DNA of 43,953 bases from Purshia tridentata (lineage: Eukaryota > Streptophyta > Magnoliopsida > Rosales > Rosaceae). Numbering within the stretch: the stretch's first letter is position 1; each line of letters starts with the position of its first letter. The stretch is taken from positions 1 through 43,953 of the forward strand of contig QANT01006769.1 of the NCBI GenBank assembly GCA_003254885.1, given 5' to 3'. Below the pieces are notes generated by a model that was given only the letters and a program-made list of their open reading frames with translations, was not told the origin of the DNA and made no database searches. Below are positions 11,054-21,513 of the stretch, in pieces. A program made the position numbers and the translations under genes.

Positions 11054-12643
11054 CGAGTTCATAGACACGTAGCTTGCGTCGTTTGGAGCTACGGTTTGAG
11101 AAATAAAGAGGTTTGAAGTGAGGGACAAACTTGTAATTATGATGAAGTGAGTCTTAATTTCCAGAAAATTCTGGAAATCTCTCTCCCTTATTTTTCTCCC
11201 CCCACGCGTAGGACACCCAACAGACCCGTTTCCAGCCAACCTCCGACCAGACCCAGCCACCAGCAACCCCCTAAGCCTCCTCCCGCGCCGCCCAGCCAGC
11301 TCTCTCACCCATGCGCCTTTCTCTCTCTTGCCCTCACTATGTATGCGATTGGAGCGTTCAGCTCCGGCCACTTCTAGCGATTCTAGGCGGCGGGAACCCT
11401 CGGGAAAGCTCCCTCAGGCGCCGGTCGTTGCGTTCAAACCTTCCTCCGCACTGACCATCGCTCCCACGCGTAGCTTTGAGCTCAGGAAGCCCAGCTGCAC
11501 CGCGAGTTCCTCCGTCAATTCCGGCCGTTTCCAACCACAGTTGGCGGTTTTTTGTGAGTTTTCTTCCTCCTTCTATCGGCTTTCTTTTCCCTCTAAATTG
11601 GTTGTTCAATTTTGAGTAATTGTGGAAGATTGAATTTTGGGGATTTGAGGCCATTTCGGATTTCTCTTAGGATTTCAAGTTTTGGATTAAATTGTGAGGT
11701 ATTTTAGACATATTACACCCCTAGGACTCTCTAATTAGGGTTTAGTATGGAAATTCTTAAGAAATTGGAAGTTGGGAATTTGGGGGCTCATGGTTTGGCT
11801 TGGGTTTTGGAATCTACTACAAATGGTGAACTGTTTTGGGCAATCTCCATATTTAGGAACATATAACCGAAGATTGGAATGAGAAATTTGGAGAAATGGT
11901 GACTTTGAGGTGAAATTGGACACCTATTGGAAATGACACTCGAACGACCCTCAGACGAGTTATGTAGTAATGGAAGTTGTTTGAGGAAATTTAACGGGAT
12001 AATATGATCTAGTGGTATCGGATTATGAGTCGAGAAGAAAAATAAGGGGGTTTGTGATTTAAATATAGAATTGTGGAGCGAAATGCCTAAGACGTGCACT
12101 TGTGTTTTTACGATCTTGAATTGATTAGTATTCTAACATCTTGTCATTCTTATTTTAGGCGATACTCCCGAGACTTGAGACGATCCAACCGGAGACCAAA
12201 GCTAGACCCCCTCTGTGAGTGGACTTGTTTATAAACTTCTTGATTTAATTTATATTTATATTGTGAGTTTTATTTGAGCTTTGATTTAATTATTTAGAAA
12301 TATTATTTGGTTTGTAAGCTTGGCTTCAAGATTTCTTAAATAAGCTTTGATTTGGATTTCGGACAGTGAACTAGTTACTTTGGGTTTTATGCTTTGGCTA
12401 AACATAAAGAAATTCAAAAATGTTTTCCTACTTGAGGTTGAGAATATGTGGAATTCAAAGGCTTATAGTTTTAAGGATTTTATTAGTTGTGGTTTGAGAA
12501 ATAAGAAGTGTTTTTAAAATGCCGTATAAGTACCTAGCCACAGATCAGTTCAGTAAGGTCTTTCGGACCCATTGTGACACACACATAGGCTTTGGGCCGT
12601 GTGTTGCGGTGCCTCGCCCTTTGGGGGCAGCTCTGCGTGCACG

Positions 12644-12810
12644 TATGACCAATTATTTGCCCTACCTGTACGATACAGGATTCCATATAGGTGTATGGCC
12701 AGTTAGTTTCGCCCTGCCTTTACGATGTAGGATTCCGTACGAGTGTATGGCCAATTAGATTTGCCCTGCTCGTACGATGCAGTATTCCGTACGAGTGCAC
12801 GGCCAATTCT
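12644..12810 (+). repeat. ~50-bp tandem repeats with CGTACG cores in an LTR
   Basis: Units start at 12644, 12694 and 12744, with a partial fourth at 12797. Each runs gtatggccaattag..., then a gccctgc..gtacgatgcaggattccgtacgagt type stretch. The paired GTACG-containing segments within each unit could form short hairpins. A degenerate single version is at about 37.85-38.06 kb in the related LTR. Confidence 0.75.
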
Positions 12811-15344
12811 CCAAGGTACTTAGATGGTAGTTTTGTGAGATACTTCTCAAAAAGTGGATTTTAGAAATTATTGCTTTCCAACTCTTAAATCGTTTTGGAA
12901 ACCTTGAAACAGTTATGAAAGGGTTTTGAAAACTGGAGGATTTTCAAAGAGAGACGTGAGGTCTTGAAATCAAATTATTTTTGTAGTCTAAGTTAATAAA
13001 TGAATTTTAAAACTTACGTTAATCATCTGTTATCTTCGTCCACTCATTGAGTTATCTCACTGATTTTTCTATTTTATTGTTGTTTTAAATTTTCCCCCCA
13101 GGTTGTAGCGGTGGAACGGTTGAGCCAAAAACGTCGAGGCAACTAGTTAAACTTTGTAACTTGTAGGCACTTAGTTAACTTTGTAATTTATTTTTCTTTA
13201 GTAAATCTTGTAACACAACTCTGACAACCTAGTGATCACTCAATTAGTTGGTTTTGAACCTTGGGTCGAAGACCCCTTGTTTGTGGTAGAGGTGTTGTTC
13301 GTTTAAAAGTGTTCTTTACAAGTTCTTCTTCAAAAGGGTTAGTCCAACTTCAGGGGAAGTTCTGCCGAATTTTTGGTAGGATTTCCCTTGATATTGGATT
13401 CCCATATGATCACTCCGAGTTCCAGGGTGGAATTCGAGGACGGTCCTGTCAGGCTCGATCTTGATTTTACTTTCGTTGGAAAGGTCTCGAGTCAACGAGA
13501 ACATAGACGCGAATGGAATGTGATTTGGAGTTATGGTTTGGTTTTTACGGACGTTCAAAGTTCATGGGCAAACTTGTAATTTGAATTTTACTTTAAATTA
13601 AAAACCAAATCAGTATTATTTTAAGCACTTGCTCCCTCATTTCTCACCCTATCTTCTCGAGCATCCCACTACTCATTCTCTTGCGTCTCTCTTCATTGCA
13701 CCAGACTACCGACAGTGCTTAGGGGTGCGTCTGATAGTGGCTGAGGCAAGTCTCGACCACATCCTTCATCTCCAATACTTGGTTTCCCCTGCAAACTACC
13801 TAACCCATTTGTCTCCCCCTCATCCTCCATGTAATAGTCTCCGCCTCATACGCTCGTTCCAATCGTTTAATCTCCATGTAGTCTCTCTTATGAACTTTGT
13901 ATTGTTTAGGTATTGTAGGACAAGTTATCTAAACTCGAAAACTCTCTTTTTGATATCATTCCAATCACCGAACCCTAAACCTAACCTGGACCTCTAAATA
14001 AATGAATCGAATAAACTCAACCCTATCCATTCGTTAAATCATAACCTTTTACCGTTTAGATTGTTTTTTATCGAGGAAATAACCTCGTTAATCCTAGCCC
14101 CTCATTTTTCAAAAAGGGTATTTTGGTCATTTTCTATTGAACCTCGTATTATCGTTCTAAATAGGTATCACGTTATCTGATTCATTCACTCTAATCCATT
14201 TATATTTGAATTAGAATCAAATAAGAGTAACTTAAAAAGTAATCCTAGACTCTTGGTTTAGTTCAAGGGCATTTCAATCATTTTAATTTCTAAACCTATG
14301 TCGTCAGTTTATTACAAAGTTTAACCATGAACGTTTTCATCTGAAGGTAAGGTTTATTTTCGTAAGCTTGTAAAGGTACTTGGATTTGAGTAATTTAGGT
14401 TTATCTTGAGACAGTTAGTTTTGTATTGGAATTAGGATTCGAAATCAGTCAAGTATATTGGTGATGATGAGATGGAAAGGACATCGTAGGACTTTCTGGA
14501 TCGGATGTGTGAGGTTAGGGTGAGCTATGGAAACCAGGTAGAGGGACTTGGGGAACCTTGATATGTGTTTTTATTTTATTAAATCTTTGTTCAGAAATGT
14601 AACATGCGTGCTAATACGTGACTTATGTGAAATACTTAAGCATTATATGAATTAGTTTATTATTATAAATATTAGTAATGCATCTATTTTAACTTGGAGC
14701 ATGATTCATTAAGAATGGAGTTGTGGTGAAAAGAGATTGGGTGTATATTTAAACTCATAGGTGTGCGGAGTAAAACCCTTTCAGTTGCAACTGATAAAAC
14801 GATCTAACACACCAAGGTGCATTGGGACCTTTGATTGTGAGCAAAGTTAAGATATTTTATGTTTTAGCTATGATTAAAATGAAGATATAATGTAAATTAC
14901 TTAATTTTCACTGGGTTTAACAAGAAAGTGCAGCATAACATTCATGGATTACTAGTATTATTACATGTTATATTGTATGTTTCATGATTTTGTGTTTTCA
15001 CTAAGCTCTAGTTTGATCAATTCTGCTTGTTGAGGTCATATGTCCTGCTGAGCCATTGGTTTAAGCTTAACCGCTCATAAGATTTGCAAGTACTGTAGCT
15101 AGAGTTAGTAAAAAGCCAACTGGAAGTAGTCGTTGTGATTAAGAGTGAACCAAAACTTGATTAAGAATGATGTAGAGTAAAGAAGTACAGTTAATTTTGT
15201 ATATTAAGCTTGAATTCAGTTGTAATACGATAGTTATACAAAGTTTATTTTATTTTATTTTCCACATCATATTCTGATTATAAAAACTAATTCTATAATT
15301 TGAGTGTGATTCACTACTTAAATTTAATGTCGGGGTGTGATAAA

Positions 15345-16594
15345 TACATGCAATAAATGTAAATTATGAATGTAAAGTCATAATGCATCAATGGATGTAT
15401 GTTCATAATGTTTCCAACTTTAAAATTGACCCTTAGTCTACTCTCTTTATAGTCCACCACTCTTTTTATTGCTCAGTCCATTAAAAGCACTACATCAAGT
15501 TCACCCTTCTTGAGTAGAAAACTCGTCCTCGAGTTGAGCTTGAAGGAAAAGAGACTCATCTGGAGGATGGTAGTCGAAGATATTTGAAACGTTCAACATG
15601 TTAGAAATATTCATATCTTTAGGAAGAGCGACCACATAGGTGTTGTCATTAATTTTCCTCACAATTCGAAAGGTCCATATTTCTTATTCTTCAATTTGCT
15701 GTAAGTACCATGATGGGAGAGAAGAAATTCTACCGTTAAATATTAGGAAAAGTGACAACCACACTTGCCTGTTTTCGCGACCTTCATCGATGTAGACGAG
15801 AGGATCGTTAGTTCCCTCTCTCACATCACAGCTTTCTCTTGAAATCCAATGGTGTTTGTTGTAGCAGTCCAAGGGCTTGGTTTACTTTTGGGCATGCTTC
15901 GTTTGCTTTGCTCTTGTTCTTCAGATAGGCAACTTGTCAAACCTCATAATTTTTAGTATTTTGTTTTTCGTTTAAATTAGAATTTTCAACTTGTTAGAGA
16001 TGACGAATTTTTCTGAAGATCTAGTGACTAAGGCCTAACCTTGATAGCATAGAGCTCAATTTACTAAGAATAACAACATTTGGTTAATTGAAATTGGAGT
16101 TAGGATGAAAGAGTTATGAATTTTTAAAGTTGGACAATTAATTTAAGTTGTGATTTAATTTCTACAAATTTATTTTGGATAGGTTGGATTTTTCGTAAAA
16201 AATCTAGAAACCAAATTTTTGTTTCAAGACCATAGATAAATAGTAATCAGTCTCACGAGTTAGTAGGAATTTTCGAAGCTCAAAGATATTTTTAGTAAAT
16301 TTTCTATGTTGGAGAAAATAGAAAAGAAGAAATTGTTGACATAGACGCTAACCGAGTTGCCCGTGGTGAACGCCGATTGGCTGGACACGCTAACGAGGGG
16401 CCCAACATGTGCTGATGGAACGGTTATGTCGAAAAAGGATGAGCTGTTCTGCATAGAATCAGTTGGTCATGATTTAATTGTGACTGTTGAAGTGCATTAA
16501 ATCTAGTTTATCCTAATTGTCCTTCAAGAACACGGTCTACAGTGCATGATGCGTATGGGAGCTTTGATGTGTGCGAGATCCACACCACTCGCCA
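15345..16594. repeat. Tandem segmental duplication, unit 1 (right part)
   Basis: This matches 20669-21513: ataaatgtaaattatgaatg..., then the stretch ending gagatccacaccactcgcca against caagatccatgccatttgcca. Unit 2 lacks the segment around 15.61-16.0 kb; its ends there are short direct repeats (gttagaaat / gttagagat), as expected for a deletion between them. The homology with unit 2 stops at about 16594, exactly where the next gene-bearing block begins. That is the tandem junction. Confidence 0.8.
15490..15905 (-). pseudogene. C-terminal fragment of Ty3/gypsy pol (integrase tail)
   Basis: Read on the - strand, 15735 down to about 15500 encodes GTYSKL, then a GPF turn after a short frame shift, then INDNTYVV, LPKDMNISN and a closing YHPP. 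This is the order seen in the C-terminal integrase region of chromovirus-type gypsy elements. Stops and shifts occur on both sides, and the integrase core is missing. A shorter version is present at about 20.82-20.93 kb in unit 2. It is a dead fragment, probably from the same family as the gag-pol relic at 23.9-27.1 kb, whose own copy of this tail is missing. Confidence 0.6.
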
Positions 16595-17101
16595 CTGTCA
16601 GCCTTAGCCGTGGCCCATAGAGAGAAAGCGTAAAGGTTAAAATGTAAATGTCAAATTACACATTTAGTCCATATAGTTTGCTATATAATTTCCGATTTTG
16701 TTTTTGTAATTTGAAAACAACTCACACCCTTATAGTTCACATTAGAACGTTGAAAATCAAGCCTATATCTATAATTTAACTCGACCAGTCAATAAAATAA
16801 ATATATAGAATTATGACATGGTCATTCCTAAATTCTGTAATTTCTAAACAAAACTATCCAAATCCATGACACTTAATTCATTTCATATTGGTATCACTAA
16901 AAATATACAGTTAGACATCTTTCCTTTGTAAATATATATCCCTTAGAAGCAGGAAAAAAAAAATATCGATTAAAATAGCAATTAAGCACACATTCAATTT
17001 GTGGATCAGAATATTGCTTTATTACATGTAATTGAAAGTGCAAATATTCTCGTCTATAATAATTTCCAAACTTTAAAAGCTTCACACATAAGAAAATAGA
17101 C

Positions 17102-18915
17102 TTATTTTGTTCTTTCCATTGAAGTTGCAGAATCATCACCAGGAGGTCGATGTGATACTAGAATTGCAGGAATTGCCTCAGTCGAATTTCTTTTCACTTT
17201 CTTTGATGGTCTTGGACAATTTTCCTTCAACCAAACATATTACAAAAGTAAATTAAATAATTTTTCCAATAAATACTATGTAATTCTAGTTAAGTCGATC
17301 ATTTACAATGACATAACTCAAAATGACAAGGCCTAAATAGAGACACAATATGAAAACTGTGATGTACGTATATGAATCAAAATGACTTTTTCATTATCAG
17401 TAACAAAACTAATATATAATTTCATTCATTTGCAAGCACATTACCTAAAATAAATAATTAGAAATAGAACTATAGGACAAAATATATGATTCTTGACTAT
17501 ATAAATTTGAAAACTTAATTTAGAAAAGAGGCGTACCATGAAGGTTTTCATGCTATAAATTGTAGGATCATCTGGAAATTTATAAGATAGTGGTACTGCA
17601 GCAATCACGTATTTCAACTCAGTTGATTTTGCAGTTTCCTCTTTCTTTGATGGCCTTGGTGAATGTTTCTTCAACCCAACATATATATATGACAACAATA
17701 GATAGCTTTTCAGAAACACATATATGTAATATTCCACTAAAGATTATGTAATTAAATCCTTTAAATGAAAAATAACTCAATTACTTAATATGGCATCACA
17801 AAGTAAGACAAGGTATAAATGTAGAGAAACTATTATACCATGATTCATATAAATCACATCAATTATCCAAACAAGATGTACGTCTACAACATGGTTAATT
17901 ATAGAACTCAAATATTATTGTTGACAATCACTGCGTTACAGCAAAAAAAAAAAAATTATTGTTCTAGCTTAAATGTATCGAGCCAATTAAACATCTTAAA
18001 TTCAGTAAACTGCTTGCCTAAAAAAGTTTGCATTGGCATATAGATTTGCAAACAAACTTATATTAGATGAGTTATTAAACTTATTATTCTCCCACTCAAG
18101 TTTTGTAAAAAAATTAATGAAAGATGCATCTGCCTAGTCTCCTACTCTACCTCGGATGTTGCGGCGGGCAGAGGAGCTGGTGGTTGAGGAAGAGGACAAA
18201 GAAGTTGGAAACCCAATGATTGGGGGAAGGGCCGGGGCGAGATGGCGATATTCAGATCAGACTGGGGTTGGGACTATTGAAGGGACTTTTAGTTTTTTTT
18301 TTTTTTCTTTCTATTTTTCTATTTCATTAAATTTATTTATAGATAAAATAAAAATATTGTTTTTATTAATCAGAGTTAAGCATGATTAATGCAAGTGACA
18401 CATAACACATTTATAAGGTAGTGAACAAATTTGCTCTCAAATACATTAACAATATATTCATCTAGAACATTTGATCAACGCTTCCAACAATTCCTCCTTC
18501 TTTGGATAAAAAAGAATATATATTTTTTTACCTTTTCAATTTTACCTATCAACCAAACTTCAGATGATTGAGCATATCAATATATATATATGAAATTACG
18601 AAGGGAAGTAACCATATATATAAAATTCATATCAAGAGAAAAACATAACAAGTTGAAAATAATAACCAAAGAATTAAAGCCTGGAAAACGAGATGTACTA
18701 AACATAATTTGGAGAAATTACAGATTAACATGTGCATGCAGTAGCTTAAAAAGAATGATATATAGCTCATTCACATACAATGAAACAATATAATTCCATA
18801 AAAGAAAAATAGCACTAGTACTCAAAAGAGTTTATACCTCACTGTCCATTTCTCCACAGAAAATGTGTGTTTTAGAAGCAGAAGGATCTGATTGATCTGC
18901 TGAATGCAAAGGCAT
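17102..18915 (-). CDS. Possible four-exon gene for a 151-aa basic protein, family not recognised
   Basis: CDS model on the - strand: exon 1 18838-18915, exon 2 18151-18273, exon 3 17537-17668, exon 4 17102-17224 (26, 41, 44 and 40 codons plus a TAA). All introns are GT-AG and phase 0. The start ATG has an in-frame TAG five codons upstream. Exon 1 begins MPLHSADQSDPSASK. Exon 2 is a GC-rich, proline-rich island in AT-rich introns. Exons 3 and 4 are paralogues: both follow a gttgaag acceptor and share PRPSKK, then STE, then an AIP or AVP turn. There is no signal peptide, membrane segment or domain that I know. A TATATTTG box lies about 95 bp upstream. Caution: against sister copies most differences change the amino acid, so there is no sign of purifying selection. 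It may be a relic, or a young or fast-changing gene. Exon 2 is the weakest part. Confidence 0.4.
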
Positions 18916-19010
18916 ATGTGTTCTTCTCTATAGTGCTTCTTCAACAGAGAGATGAATTCTAAGGTTTGATGGTATGGGGGAGAGAATGAGTTGGAGAGGC
19001 GAGTTTAAGG

Positions 19011-19274
19011 CAAATATATTGAAGCACAGAGAGAGAGAGAAGAAAAAAAACGGAAGAGTCTACTGCGGCCAATTGTCGTTCTTCTTTTACATGCAGAGGC
19101 TAACTTTGACACGTTCACCACTTGTGTGAAAAAAAGTAATGTAACGTTTTCAAACAACTTGTGTTTGTTATTTCCCTTTTCTTTTCTTTTTTGCAATTTT
19201 ATTTGATATACTTCAAGAATTTCTTTTGGGTATTAATTGCTTTACACTAACCAAGATTTTGGTTGACCAGTCAA
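19011..19274 (-). promoter_or_regulatory. Upstream region of the four-exon gene
   Basis: On the - strand, TATATTTG (19011-19018) lies about 95 bp before the ATG at 18915, a normal plant leader length. ACGTGTC, an ABRE-like core, is at 19108-19114, and facing W-box cores TTGACCAGTCAA are at 19263-19274. The leader itself (18.93-19.0 kb) is CT-rich on the coding strand. These are motif matches only. Confidence 0.3.
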
Positions 19275-19964
19275 ACCAACTCACTATCACTATAACAAAA
19301 ATAAACAATAAGGAGTAATATTGGTTGCGGAGAAAGTGGTGACATTGATTGCGCTAAAGAGCCATGATTTTAACAAAAAATACTTGTTTAAGTTCAACTA
19401 TTGCCCATTTTAATCCCTAATGCTCAATTACCATCTCTTTCTATACAATTAATATTTGTCCTTATCACCCATTTTTGTAGTAGTACTGTATGCTTCCAAA
19501 TTATTTCCAAATCAACAGTAATGTCTACCTGTTGAAATCTCATTGGATTGAAATATTTATTACAAGCTATATATTTTTCATTGCATGGTGAGTGAAATTA
19601 CTTTGAATTTGTATCCGTGCCCCTTGACAAGTACGCTTTGTTTCTCATCTACATTCATTTACCAAACTGCATGCCTTTTGTTTATCTAAAATACTCTCAT
19701 AATTAATTGCAAATTTGTTTCTTTCCAAAACAACCATGCAAGTTTTGACATCACCCAAATTCATGAGTGGATTTGGTCTAACAAAACCCAATTTAATTCG
19801 TTCAAATTTGGCAAGCCCAACAACCTTTTCTAGTTTTTCATGCTCAGATAATTAAATAGTTCAACAAAAATTTACTTTTCTACAGAAACCCTATTAAGAA
19901 TCTCACTTTTAATGATATAGAGATGGTAAAACTTATGCATATGTGATCTCATCAAACATGTATG

Positions 19965-20004
19965 TTTTTTTTTTTTTTTTTNTATTTTTTTTTTTTTTTT
20001 TTTT
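19965..20004. repeat. Poly-T run with an N (19982)
   Basis: About 40 bases of nearly pure T are interrupted by N and one A. It lies within a ~390 bp stretch of unit 2 that is absent from unit 1. A single N inside a homopolymer points to unresolved length or an assembly join rather than biology. Confidence 0.8.
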
Positions 20005-20384
20005 CTGTTCGCAGAAGAAATATGCTTTAAATTCTACTTATTTGTTTCTTGTGTAGGCATATATAACAAACGGATTAAGGTTAAAAGTTTATCTAAGGTT
20101 AAAAATTAGTGAGGGGTAGCTTTATTAATATTGGAGCTTCTACAGGGAATTTATTCTACATGTAATGCTGACTTATATTATTTTTTTCAGATCGACTTTA
20201 GTATTCCCTAATTGTTTGTAATTTAATTCTACTTTGAAGTTGAAAATTGTTTTTCTTACTTTTAAGAATTTAACAAACTCCTTAATTGCCCTAGGTTTTT
20301 GATAGTCTAATTCAAGTATTGCTAACTGACGAATGATGATGAATGCAATTGACGAGCTTTGTGAAGTTACGGCTTTATCTGAGT

Positions 20385-20420
20385 TTTTTTTTTTTTTTTT
20401 TTNTTTTTTTTTTTTTTTTT
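20385..20420. repeat. Poly-T run with an N (20403)
   Basis: The aligned place in unit 1 (about 10081-10088) has only six T. The expansion plus N is probably a replication-slippage or assembly problem. Confidence 0.8.
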
Positions 20421-20668
20421 GGGGTTTTTGTTTTTTGTTGAAATAATTAGATAAAAACTGAAATGTCATACATGCTTTTCAGTAAAACTAATGTAGGGGA
20501 AAACAGTTAAATAAACCCTAAATTCCTCAAGGAGAATTATAAGGGATGTAGAGAGTTTTCTCTAGTAAGATAAACTGAAAAGTTAGGATCTGAAAATGAT
20601 TATCAATTAATTGAAAAGTTGAATAACTTTCAAGGTTACAAAGGTCTACTTAAAGGCCAATTAGATAC

Positions 20669-21513
20669 ATCCAGTAAATGTAAATTATGAATGTAAATTC
20701 AAAATGCATTAATGGATGTATGTTGACAATGTTTCCAACTTTAAAACTGAACCTTAGTCTTATCTTTATTGCCCACTACTCTCTTTATTTCTCAGCCCAT
20801 TAAATGCACTACATCAAGTTCACCCCCTCTTGAGCAAGAAACTCGTCCTTGAGTTGAGCTTGTTGAAAAAGGGACTATTTGGAGGATGGTAGTCGAAGAT
20901 ATCCGAAACGTTGAATGTGTTAGAAATTTTTTTGAAGATCTAATGACTAAGGGCTGACCTTGATAGCATAGAGCTCAATTTACTTAGAATAACAACATTT
21001 GATTCGTTGAAATTGGAGTTAAGATGAAGGGATTATGAATTTTAAAATCTGGATGATTATTTTCAGTTGTGATTTAATTTTAGGAATTGGATTTTTCTTA
21101 AAAATTCTTGAAACCAAAATTTTTTTTCAAGGCTATAGATAAATAATAATCAATCTCATGAGTTCATAGGAATTTTCGAAGAATGTTTCAGAGCTTGGAG
21201 ATATTTTTGGTGAATTTTTTGGTTAGAGAAAATAGAAAAAAAGAATGTTTACGTGGACACTGATTAGGCTACCAGCGCCATGTGGCGAACGCCAATTGGT
21301 CGATCTCATTGATGAGGTGCCTAGCAAGCGCTGACGAAGTGGTTGCACGATAGAAGGATGAGCCGCATTGCACAGGATCATTTGGTCACCATAAAATCAT
21401 GACCGTTGACGCTCATTAAAGCCAGCTGATCTTGACTGTCTTTCAAGAACACGATCTATAGTGTATCATGCGTATAGGAGCTTTGATGTGAGCAAGATCC
21501 ATGCCATTTGCCA
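20669..21513. repeat. Tandem segmental duplication, unit 2 (right part)
   Basis: Partner of 15345-16594. It retains only a short version of the pol C-terminal fragment (about 20.82-20.93 kb) because of the deletion between gttagaaat-type repeats. From about 20.94 kb it is the same non-coding sequence as 16.01-16.59 kb. Confidence 0.8.

Larger units (their letters stand above)
10321..15344 (+). mobile_element. LTR-type retrotransposon sequence inserted in duplication unit 1
   Basis: Unit 2 reads straight from gatac to atccagtaaatg at 20668/20669. Unit 1 has 5 kb between the matching points, so this block is an insertion. It contains at least two copies of the LTR module also found at 1-1124: one from ctgTAACGACTCG at about 10588, and one at about 13.34-13.6 kb. 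Each is followed by a pyrimidine-rich leader-like stretch. The right end reads cggggtgtgata, resembling a decayed gypsy LTR 3' end. No gag or pol frame is present. Open frames such as 11147-11377, 12519-12758 and 13629-13997 lack any recognisable domain. Likely nested or solo LTRs; exact element borders and target-site duplications could not be fixed. Confidence 0.6.
16599..20668. repeat. Tandem segmental duplication, unit 2 (main part)
   Basis: Partner of 6633-10320, same orientation, carrying the better-preserved gene copy at 17102-18915. It has only one exon 3/exon 4 pair, so the extra tandem units at 3.0-6.6 kb are not part of this duplicated block. Outside the gene, 19.3-20.67 kb shows no gene: it holds AT-rich DNA and two long T-runs with one N each. 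Confidence 0.85.

Noticed and set aside
10321..15344. One complete LTR retrotransposon
   Set aside because: Two LTR-like modules are present but no gag, pol or primer-binding site between them, and the ends do not share a clear target-site duplication.
17870..17915. Possible extra exon between exons 2 and 3 of the four-exon gene (ttgtag acceptor, atcatg|gtataa donor)
   Set aside because: The two copies differ by a length change and have stops in different frames, and the model is already in phase without it.
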